The position numbers and the translations under genes are program-made. A stretch of DNA of 43,110 nucleotides from an uncultured Chitinophagaceae bacterium (lineage in GTDB: Bacteria > Bacteroidota > Bacteroidia > Chitinophagales > Chitinophagaceae), in assembly GCA_946885665.1 (NCBI GenBank), contig CAMPGT010000004.1, positions 1 through 43,110 of the forward strand, given 5' to 3'. Position 1 is the stretch's first letter. Each line of letters begins with the position of its first letter. The notes under the pieces are model-generated. The model saw only the letters and a list, made by a program, of their open reading frames with translations, was not told where the DNA came from and ran no database searches. Below are positions 15,657 to 23,450 of this stretch, in pieces.

Positions 15657-18600
15657 TTATTTTCTGATCGTCCGCACCACCTTCACCGTCTGCACAATCG
15701 TTCCGTTCACTCTAAGCGCCACGAGGCACAGCGATGTGGCCCGGTTTACCTCGATACCGGCAAGGCGCAGCGTATTATTGCCGACCGGCAGCTTATTGAA
15801 TTCCTGTCTTACTACCAGTCTTCCCGTCATGTCGTATACTTCCGCACTGATTTTATCGCCGGCAGATTGATTGAAGAAATCCAGGCTCATCACGTCCATG
15901 AACGGATTCGGGTATACATGCATGTTATATCCGGTAACGGTTGATGCCATATTACTCATACCGGTTGTGTCGAGAACGGAATTCGTGATGACGCCTCCTG
16001 CGGCATCAGTGTATTCCTGGATGATAATGCCGCCGTTGAATCCATAAGCCGCTTCTGCAGTGGTAGAGAAATTCAGCGCCAGCACGCCACCGGATTGCGG
16101 CACAAGATTACCGATGTAAACCACCTTCGTGGTATTTTCCCATGAGTTCAGGTACACATCGCGGCCGTTAACAGAATATTTTGCCGTGTAATTATCCTTG
16201 AACCATCCGTTAGCACTGGAACTGCCGAAGAAACCGATCCTGTATTTTCTCGATGTGTTCAAACCCGACAAAGTGAACTCACTGATTTGCGAATTGTCGA
16301 GCCAGTAATCCGACTTCAACACATTATCGGGAACAACGCCAGAATTGTTGCCGGTGGTTCTTCCGGCCGTAAATTCTCCGTTGAAATATTTGACCAGCTT
16401 GAGACTCATGGAAGTGGAAGTACCCGACTGGTTCTTCAGTGAACTTTTTGTAAACGACACATTCGGTACCGCAGTGAGGTTGTTCCAGGGTGCTGGTCCG
16501 CCCGCAACGGTCGAGTTGAAATTGACATAAACAATAGTAGCCGGCGTTATGGTAGATACAACATTGCTGTAGCCGGAAGCATTACTTCCATTTTTTGCCC
16601 TCACCCGGTAATAATATCTTGTGTTGGCCGACAGTCCCGTATTCTTATAACTGGTCGTGTTTGCAGGCAGGTTGATAATGGATACTCCTGTCGAGAACGA
16701 CGCGCTGGTGGCTCTGGTGAGTTCATAGCCATTGGTCGCCTGCTCATTATTTGTTTTATCGGACCAGGTGATGAAAGCCGATGTTCTGTCGAGCGGCTCC
16801 ACATAAAGGTTGGCCGGGGCCAACAGTGTGATTCCCGGATCATACTCCTCTATCACCATTGCATTCAGGTACGTGAAAGCCGAACCGTTGGTACGGGTGA
16901 TGGTGACCAGTAAGGTTCCCGTTCCATCCGGAGCCAGTGAGTTGAGATTAGCGGTGGTGTTCGTGTTATAACGTGCATCGAGGCCCGACTTCTGCGTGCC
17001 GATCGAATAATCGGCCGAGGCTCTCGGACCTTCGTTCTGGCTTCCCACAAAAACAAGGTTGTAGCGCATCGAACTGTTTAACCCTGAAATCCTGATTTGT
17101 TTAGCGGCGCCGTTGTCGGCAATACCGCTTGCCAACACTGCATCCGGGAACACGCCATTATTGTTACCTGTTATATGGCCGAGGTTAGTGATAGTTGACC
17201 ATCCATTGACCATCGTAATGCTAAACGACGTTGCGGTGTTCGACTCATCTTTCAAATTGCTGATCGCGCTACCGGCAGTTCTTGTTCCGAGCCAGTTGTT
17301 CCATGGTTCCGGCGCTGTTTTTCCCGCGCTTCCGAGGTTGATGAACACCGACCTTACATTTTGATCGGTTACGAGAATGGCAAACTTCTTCGTGCTCGTT
17401 TTGCCTTTGCTGTCTTTTGCCACCACTTCAATGTCGTTCCATCCAATATCGTTCACTGTTGGGTTGGCAGTTATCCTGTAATTCGAACCACTCAAATGTG
17501 TGAGTGTTACGAAAGCGGGCTTGAGCGTGATACTCGCAGTTACCACATCACCAGCGTTATCGGTAATGGTGAAGTTTTTCGTTGCCTGCTGTTCCGTTTT
17601 GATATACATATCGGACAACGTTTCGATAACAGGCGCGGTATTGCCGCCATCGGGAGCAGCTTCGTTACTTTTCGCGGCGGCACCGGTACCATTCACCGCT
17701 CTCACCGAATAATAGTAGGTGGTGTTCGCGTCAAGGCCATTATCGGTATATGTCGTAGCATTGGCGGCAGTGATGTTGATGAGTTCGTATGGTCCGCCGC
17801 TTTCCGTTGACCGGTAAATTTCGAAATTGGTTTCACCGGTTCCCTGCGTCCAGTTGAGGCGCGTAGAAGTAAGGGAGTTGGCCGTGGCCACGAGGTTTGA
17901 AGCGGCAGTTGGCTTGGGGGTTCCATTGGCGTTGATCACGGTAAACGTGGGAGAAAAATCGTACGGGCATCCGAACTGGTCGTTGTATTTCCCTTTGTAC
18001 ACACCTACCGGGGCGTTATAGGTTTGAGAAGTGGACACAACCGCATTGTCGCTTGTGCGCACCCACTGGTAACTGGTAAAGTCCGAAGGAAGGGTGAGCA
18101 GCACGGTTGTTTTACCATCAAGCGCGGGCAGCACTTTGCTCGCCAGGCCTGATACTGCAATCGGTTCGGCAGCTGAAGCTGCCTTCGCTTTGATAACTGC
18201 CGGCTTCGGCGACCATTCCGACCACGGTGATGACGACGTTCGCCTGAATCTAACTCTATAGGTTCCAAATGCCTTCACGGTAATGTCGTTGCCGGTGTAG
18301 GAAATGATGGACGAAGCGATAACAATCGTATTCGTGGACCCTGTGCGTTTCGCGATAAGCACTCCGTCTTTCTGCCATTCGTAGGCATAGAACCCGGCGG
18401 TGATGCCAATCTTCGTATTAATAGCCTGGCCCGCACAGAACTCGGACTGCTGGAAAAACACGAGCGGATTCGCTTTGTGCATGTCGTTCAGGTATGGCAT
18501 ATAGTCCGGCTCCTGCCAATGGTTGTACCATACGGCATGGCCGAGCGTGGGATAAAGGGTGTAGCGTATGTCGGCGCCGATTTCCTTCATGCGGGTAAGG

Positions 18601-19382
18601 TTGTATTGCGCCGTGGCGGGCGACGGTTCAACGTCTTTACCACCTGTGGCAAACCAGATGGGTATATGAACGAAGGCGGTTCTGTTGCTGGTGGATCCTG
18701 CGCCGGCAGAGGGTATGATCTTCGCAATGCGCTGCGGAAGGATGGATGCCGCGCGCCAGGTACCAAAGGCTCCGCCCGACAAGCCGTTCAGCGCCACGCG
18801 GTCGATGTCGAGCCGCGCATACTTTGCGATCGAATCTATCATGGCGAACAACGCAGTGTATTTGGTGGTGGACACGGTGTACCAGTTGTCCCAGCAGTCC
18901 GTACGCGACAATAATTGCGGATACACCAGGAAGCCATCGAATTTACCGGCATCGGCGGCGTCTTTGAACAGTTTGCCGCCGAGTTGCAACTGTTTCTCGT
19001 TGTTGTAAATACCATTGTTGGTGCTGCATCCCACTTCACCCGCACCGTGCAAAAACACCATCACCGGGAACTTTTTGGTGGTGTTGGTGGTGTATGTTTT
19101 GGGGAACTTCACCCTGAACACCAGCTTGTTGCCGCCAATGTTGATGAAATACGCCTTGAAGGAGGACGCATCCCAGGTAGAGGTGCCCGTGCTTACGCCG
19201 CTGGTGGGCGTGCTTACCCATTTCTGAACGCCCAGCCGGTTGGTATCCGGCCGTTGCGACGAGCCGTACGCTTTTGTTTTGTCGTACCGCACAATGGGGT
19301 CCGCGGGGTTGAATACGTTTTGGGCAAAGCCGGATATGGCCATAATTAGGGCCGTTAGGGTAAGCAGTAGAGTTGTCTTCAT
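15657..19382 (-). CDS. Large T9SS-secreted multidomain esterase
   Basis: A 1241-residue secreted protein. After a signal peptide ending GFAQ, residues about 80-310 are an alpha/beta hydrolase of the PHB-depolymerase/feruloyl-esterase-like type: FPVMVFLHGAGE, nucleophile Ser202 in NGLSGGAFG, Asp250 in GGKDVEP and His282 in LGHAVWYN. After an Ig-like stretch come a first FN3 module (about 487-575), a cadherin-like module, a malectin-like domain (VFINLGSAGKTAPEPWNNW), a second FN3 and a second malectin-like domain (VYVNFNSTVAGGPAPWNN). The C-terminus is a T9SS sorting domain (HVYPNPFMDVMSLDFF ...). It would be displayed on the surface and attack polymeric esters or acylated polysaccharides. Substrate is not known. 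Confidence 0.88.
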   Translation of the reverse strand: MKTTLLLTLTALIMAISGFAQNVFNPADPIVRYDKTKAYGSSQRPDTNRLGVQKWVSTPTSGVSTGTSTWDASSFKAYFINIGGNKLVFRVKFPKTYTTNTTKKFPVMVFLHGAGEVGCSTNNGIYNNEKQLQLGGKLFKDAADAGKFDGFLVYPQLLSRTDCWDNWYTVSTTKYTALFAMIDSIAKYARLDIDRVALNGLSGGAFGTWRAASILPQRIAKIIPSAGAGSTSNRTAFVHIPIWFATGGKDVEPSPATAQYNLTRMKEIGADIRYTLYPTLGHAVWYNHWQEPDYMPYLNDMHKANPLVFFQQSEFCAGQAINTKIGITAGFYAYEWQKDGVLIAKRTGSTNTIVIASSIISYTGNDITVKAFGTYRVRFRRTSSSPWSEWSPKPAVIKAKAASAAEPIAVSGLASKVLPALDGKTTVLLTLPSDFTSYQWVRTSDNAVVSTSQTYNAPVGVYKGKYNDQFGCPYDFSPTFTVINANGTPKPTAASNLVATANSLTSTRLNWTQGTGETNFEIYRSTESGGPYELINITAANATTYTDNGLDANTTYYYSVRAVNGTGAAAKSNEAAPDGGNTAPVIETLSDMYIKTEQQATKNFTITDNAGDVVTASITLKPAFVTLTHLSGSNYRITANPTVNDIGWNDIEVVAKDSKGKTSTKKFAILVTDQNVRSVFINLGSAGKTAPEPWNNWLGTRTAGSAISNLKDESNTATSFSITMVNGWSTITNLGHITGNNNGVFPDAVLASGIADNGAAKQIRISGLNSSMRYNLVFVGSQNEGPRASADYSIGTQKSGLDARYNTNTTANLNSLAPDGTGTLLVTITRTNGSAFTYLNAMVIEEYDPGITLLAPANLYVEPLDRTSAFITWSDKTNNEQATNGYELTRATSASFSTGVSIINLPANTTSYKNTGLSANTRYYYRVRAKNGSNASGYSNVVSTITPATIVYVNFNSTVAGGPAPWNNLTAVPNVSFTKSSLKNQSGTSTSMSLKLVKYFNGEFTAGRTTGNNSGVVPDNVLKSDYWLDNSQISEFTLSGLNTSRKYRIGFFGSSSANGWFKDNYTAKYSVNGRDVYLNSWENTTKVVYIGNLVPQSGGVLALNFSTTAEAAYGFNGGIIIQEYTDAAGGVITNSVLDTTGMSNMASTVTGYNMHVYPNPFMDVMSLDFFNQSAGDKISAEVYDMTGRLVVRQEFNKLPVGNNTLRLAGIEVNRATSLCLVALRVNGTIVQTVKVVRTIRK

Positions 19383-19656
19383 GTGTTTAACAATATGCCG
19401 TTTGTGTTATAGTGATAGCATGGTAATCAAGCTAACCGTTCATCAGCTTTAAGGGGTTGGGACCAGCAGTTGTAACATCAGATATTGCGTAACACAGGGA
19501 GTTCGTCAAGGAAGATTGGAACCCGAAAAACGCGGAGACATTAAAATACGATTAAAAATACGATAATTTATGATTCGCGGATGCGCGCGGTCAATATTCG
19601 GTGATTTTTTGTCGAAAAAGTACTGCAGGGGGACCGGCGGGTGGCGTTTTAGCGGC
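19383..19656. other. Intergenic spacer (274 bases) between two minus-strand genes
   Basis: No coding frame is convincing here. The spacer must hold the promoter of the large esterase gene, but I find no full TAnnTTTG element. A short imperfect direct repeat (ATTAAAATACG, ATTAAAAATACG) lies at 19540-19562. Nothing else stands out. Confidence 0.5.
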
Positions 19657-20796
19657 TTACACCCGTATATAAATCTTCTTTTTATCGAGCCACCAGCCTA
19701 CGCTCCAGCAAACCAGCATGAAACTGATGGCAAAGAGCAGCGACCCAAAGGGGCCGGGGGCGATAACCTGGAAGAAGGAGGCATTGATCCACTCCAGGAG
19801 GTTCTGGTTGGGCGATGCCTGGATGAGGTACAGGATGATCAGCAGCAGTTCCGAAAGGATGTAAATGAACAAAGGGTTCTTGCCCAGGATGGTGAAGAAC
19901 TTCGTCCACCGGCTCTCTGCCTGGTTACGCAATTCAACGATGTAAATGAGGGCGGCGATGATGTGGAGATCGATGCCGGTGGTGAGGAGCACAAAAGGGC
20001 TCGTCCATAACTTCTTATTGATAGGGAACCAGGAATTCCAGACCAGGGCGAGCAGGATGAGGGCGCCTCCTGCCAGAAATAGTTTGGCGATGGTTTCATG
20101 GTTCTTTCCATTCTTGCGGATAAAGATCCCGGCGTAATAACCGATGACTACGTTTACGATGGCAGGCAGTGTTCCCAGCAGGCCTTCCGGCTCGAATGCC
20201 ACGCCCTCGCCATGATACAGGTGTTTTTCGCCAAAGATGTACATATCCATCAGCGAGCCGGTATTCGTGAGCATTGCATAGGGATCATTGTGAGTGTCGA
20301 ATGCGAGCAGCAGCAGCCAGTACCCCACCAGCAGCACAACGCTTACGGCAATCACCGTGCGAACCGACAAATACCTTACCAGCAGCGAAGCAAAAAGATA
20401 GCACAAAGCGATTCGTTGCAGCACGCCCATCACCCTGGTTTCAGAAAATGGCCGAAGCGCGAGGTGCCCTTCCCGCATCATGAAAAAAGGAAACCAGTAC
20501 ATGAGAAAGCCGATCACGAATATGAGCAGCGTTCGCTTAAATATTTTGAGCAGAAAGGCGGAATTTGTCATGGCCGCCAGCTTATCTGCCGAAAAGCTCA
20601 TGGCGTTCCCCACTGCAAAAAGAAAGGAAGGGAACACGAGGTCGGTGGGAGTGAACCCATGCCATGCGGCATGTGAAAAAGGGCCGAAGGGGGTGGCGCC
20701 GCTGCCGGGCGAGTTGACAATAATCATAAAACATATTGTCATGCCGCGGAACACGTCGAGCGCGAGGAAACGGTTAGACGCTTTGATAGTGTTCAG
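19657..20796 (-). CDS. DUF5009/HGSNAT-like membrane acyltransferase with atypical start
   Basis: A multi-pass inner-membrane protein of the COG4299 group, related to heparan-alpha-glucosaminide N-acetyltransferase, with about ten helices. The signature region is DVFRGMTICFMIIVN, then HAAWHGFTPTDLVFPSFLFAVG, which carries the conserved His and Asp. The first in-frame canonical start is a GTG at 20754, but it falls inside the family motif. The expected upstream residues ASNRFLALD are encoded in frame before it. The frame is open to about 20883 without ATG, GTG or TTG. A CTG at 20796 would give a normal N-terminus, so I place the start there; a start-codon lesion is the alternative. Members transfer acyl groups across the membrane to sugars. 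Confidence 0.8.
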   Translation of the reverse strand: MNTIKASNRFLALDVFRGMTICFMIIVNSPGSGATPFGPFSHAAWHGFTPTDLVFPSFLFAVGNAMSFSADKLAAMTNSAFLLKIFKRTLLIFVIGFLMYWFPFFMMREGHLALRPFSETRVMGVLQRIALCYLFASLLVRYLSVRTVIAVSVVLLVGYWLLLLAFDTHNDPYAMLTNTGSLMDMYIFGEKHLYHGEGVAFEPEGLLGTLPAIVNVVIGYYAGIFIRKNGKNHETIAKLFLAGGALILLALVWNSWFPINKKLWTSPFVLLTTGIDLHIIAALIYIVELRNQAESRWTKFFTILGKNPLFIYILSELLLIILYLIQASPNQNLLEWINASFFQVIAPGPFGSLLFAISFMLVCWSVGWWLDKKKIYIRV

Positions 20797-21000
20797 AATT
20801 AAACGGTTATTGAAATATCGGGTTGCTGCATCTTCAAAAAACTTTATGAATGTAGTGATTTTTAACCAGTGAGATACTTTGTTTTAAGTATATTAGGCCA
20901 AATAATGCCTGCTACCCTCCTTCGATCCGAAAGTTGAATCCATTTCCAGTCGAGCAATCTATCACCCCCTGAAAGGAAACTTTTATTAACACCTAAACTA

Positions 21001-22755
21001 ATGGTTATGGCCCAAACTGCGCCCTTCCTGAAACGGAACTGGTTACCTCTCGTGCTGTTGCTGGCAGGTATTGTTCTGGTTTCTTTTAAGCCGATCTTCT
21101 CCATCATCTCTCCTGTGAAGCTGGAACTCCAGATTCAGAGCCCGCCGGTTATCATGCCCGCGGTGTATAAGGTTTACAGCAATGAAAATGCAATGGAGGG
21201 CAAATACAGCCTCTTCAAAATGCTGGTTACCAACACGAGCAGCAACAAGGCAACTGATGTGGAAGTTGCTTATCAGATCCCGAATTACACCGAGAAGAAA
21301 ACGATCATGAAGATACCGGTGATCCTTCCGGGCCAGTCGGTAGTGGTCAACTGTTATCCTTCGTTCCAGGACAAAATAGTGGAAAAGACAACATCATCGA
21401 GAGAACAGGTGAACATCTGGGTTACCGGAAGCAATATCAAAGACATCGAACAGAACTTCGCAATAGACATCAAAGGGCGCAACGAGTTTCTGTACAGCAA
21501 CATCCCTTCCGACGAGATCAGAACGGCCGGTGAATATTTCGACAACATGCCGCTCCTTTCCTGCTTCGTTACTCCCGAGGACCCTATCATCAAATATTTC
21601 ACACAGAAGATACAGGAGAAAGTGCTGAAAGGGGAAACAGCCGCGGTAACCAATAAGGAACAGGAAGGCGTGCGCTTTCTAACCGGTATTTATTACGCAA
21701 CACTTGTGAGCCACATGGTGTACAGCGGCACCAGCGGTGTGCCCGCCAAAATAGACGATGTGTCGTCGCTGATCCAAAGCATACGCCTGCCGCGCGAGGT
21801 GATCACCGGTAAAACCGGATTGTGCATTGAACTCACGCTTTTGTATGCCAGCATCATGATGAATGCAGGCATGGATCCTATTATTTATTTGATACCCGGC
21901 CACGCCTATCCCGGGTTCCGCATGAATGGAAATTATTATGCAATCGAATCGACCGGCATTGGCGGCGAAGGATTGGGAGGAAGCATGACCACCGAGCAGG
22001 CATTTAAAACAGGCATGAAAAACCTCCAGGAATTTTTTCAGTATGCAGCCACCGGCGACGACCGCTACCAGATAGTGGATGTACGCGAAAGCATCCGCAA
22101 GGGCGCCGTGGCCATGGAGCTGAAAGACGACAGCTACCTGCGGCAAAAAATTGATGAGATTGCACGCGCCTTCGATCCTAACTACCGCGTAGCCGCGAAC
22201 CAGCAGCCGGCGAACTATGCCAATACACAACAGAACAACGATGGCAACGGTAATGGCAATGGCGGGAACACCAACACAGACAATAATAATAATAACAACA
22301 ACAACAATAATACCGGCCGCAGCAACAAAAGGCCCGCAGGATACAGTCTTTACCAGGGCCCGGTAACCTTCGCCTATCCCTCATCGTGGAAAATCGCTCC
22401 GGGGAACGCGCAGTTTATCCCGCAGTTAAAGCATCTTATCGCTAACAGCAGCAATACGGCATATGTTGAGGTGTATAATTTCTCCGGCTACAGCAATGGC
22501 GAACAGGCGCTGGCCACCATCCGGCAATATATCGCCAATTACGGGGGATATCTTCAATACCAGCACGCAGGAAAAACAAATAGCGGATACGATATTTTTA
22601 GCGGCCAAACATCGGTTAATGGCCAATCCATCAACTGGATGGCAGCATGGAAGAATACCGGCAATGGCATCACCGGAATTGCAGCAGGCGCCAATTCCAC
22701 TACGGGAACGCAATACCAATCCACAGTGCTCAACATCATTAACTCCTTACAATAA
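21001..22755 (+). CDS. Membrane-anchored transglutaminase-like protein (first gene of caspase operon)
   Basis: A 584-residue protein. One membrane segment near the N-terminus (NWLPLVLLLAGIVLVSF) anchors a periplasmic part. Residues about 40-160 look like a beta-sandwich (LFKMLVTNTSSNKATDVEVAYQ). Residues about 230-390 form a transglutaminase/protease-like core with Cys275 (KTGLCIELTLLYAS), His301 (PGHAYPG) and an acidic third residue, Glu316 (YAIEST). An Asn-rich linker with ten consecutive Asn (DNA 22282-22311) leads to a C-terminal domain of about 130 residues with a FAYPSSWKI motif reminiscent of PsbP/DcrB folds. It begins the eight-gene run. A role in crosslinking, cleavage or binding of envelope proteins is possible; none is proven. 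Confidence 0.78.
   Translation: MVMAQTAPFLKRNWLPLVLLLAGIVLVSFKPIFSIISPVKLELQIQSPPVIMPAVYKVYSNENAMEGKYSLFKMLVTNTSSNKATDVEVAYQIPNYTEKKTIMKIPVILPGQSVVVNCYPSFQDKIVEKTTSSREQVNIWVTGSNIKDIEQNFAIDIKGRNEFLYSNIPSDEIRTAGEYFDNMPLLSCFVTPEDPIIKYFTQKIQEKVLKGETAAVTNKEQEGVRFLTGIYYATLVSHMVYSGTSGVPAKIDDVSSLIQSIRLPREVITGKTGLCIELTLLYASIMMNAGMDPIIYLIPGHAYPGFRMNGNYYAIESTGIGGEGLGGSMTTEQAFKTGMKNLQEFFQYAATGDDRYQIVDVRESIRKGAVAMELKDDSYLRQKIDEIARAFDPNYRVAANQQPANYANTQQNNDGNGNGNGGNTNTDNNNNNNNNNNTGRSNKRPAGYSLYQGPVTFAYPSSWKIAPGNAQFIPQLKHLIANSSNTAYVEVYNFSGYSNGEQALATIRQYIANYGGYLQYQHAGKTNSGYDIFSGQTSVNGQSINWMAAWKNTGNGITGIAAGANSTTGTQYQSTVLNIINSLQ
22282..22311 (+). repeat. Poly-asparagine codon repeat
   Basis: Ten consecutive AAT/AAC codons encode Asn10 within a Gly/Asn/Gln-rich linker between the transglutaminase-like domain and the C-terminal domain of the protein at 21001-22755. 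Both codons are used, so it is not a pure trinucleotide run, but it may still vary in length. Confidence 0.9.
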
Positions 22756-22761
22756 ATAAAT

Positions 22762-23439
22762 ATGAGACCGACGATCCTCAAAAAAATATACCTGGTGCTG
22801 CTGATATGCATCACTGCATTCATCACAAGGGGCCAGGAAGAAATAAAAGGCATCAAGCAAACATTCGACATATCGGTTGATGATTTAGGGAATGCCATAA
22901 TCGAAGTGTCGATGAAATTAAATGCTTCGCAGTGGGACATGTTCAAAAAAAATATCGGCAACAACACTTCGATGTTGAAACGAGAAATAGAAAAGGCTTT
23001 ACCGAAATATCATCTGTCCGACTTCAGTTATACGGAAGAAGCCATGGACCGTTCCTATAAACTGAAGTTTAAGGCACTGGGCCTGGCCAGCATCAACAGT
23101 GACGGGAAATGGGTGTCGAAGCTCGAGAGCAAGGATCCCGACATCACCAAACTGTCCGATCGCGAATTTGTAATGAACATGGATCTGGCAACCAACGGCA
23201 TGCTGATCCAGCAAATTCAAAAAATACATCTTCCTCCATCGGCATCGAATGCAAAAATTGAAAAAGACAGTTTCGGAAAAGCGGTGATGACCTATACGAC
23301 AAGTGATGGCGTTGCATCACGGGCCGCGTTGTTTATCGGCATAGGCCTGATACTGGCATCGGGCGTCCTCTTCTTCATCAACAGCCGGCCGCCCCGCAAC
23401 CAATTAAGAGTAGCCGACAAACAAACTATGGTGGCGTAA
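22762..23439 (+). CDS. Exported protein with C-terminal membrane anchor, unknown
   Basis: A 225-residue protein with a signal peptide (KIYLVLLICITAFITRGQ), a periplasmic domain of about 160 residues (VDDLGNAIIEVSMKLNASQW, SYKLKFKALGLASINSDGKW) and one C-terminal helix (AALFIGIGLILASGVLFFIN) followed by a basic tail. It starts six bases after the transglutaminase-like gene and precedes the WD40-caspase gene by 11 bases. No known family is recognised. Its topology, with the ectodomain outside and the basic tail inside, suggests an adaptor or membrane platform for the neighbouring proteins; that is inference. Confidence 0.7.
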   Translation: MRPTILKKIYLVLLICITAFITRGQEEIKGIKQTFDISVDDLGNAIIEVSMKLNASQWDMFKKNIGNNTSMLKREIEKALPKYHLSDFSYTEEAMDRSYKLKFKALGLASINSDGKWVSKLESKDPDITKLSDREFVMNMDLATNGMLIQQIQKIHLPPSASNAKIEKDSFGKAVMTYTTSDGVASRAALFIGIGLILASGVLFFINSRPPRNQLRVADKQTMVA

Positions 23440-23450
23440 AAAAAGTACCT

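Noticed and set aside
19560..20010. Plus-strand open frame beginning MIRGCARS
   Set aside because: It is mostly the antisense of the DUF5009-type C-terminus and has no independent support.
20098..20676. 192-residue plus-strand open frame opposite the DUF5009-type gene
   Set aside because: The composition is rich in His, Gln and Arg, as expected for the antisense of a membrane protein; no motif is visible.
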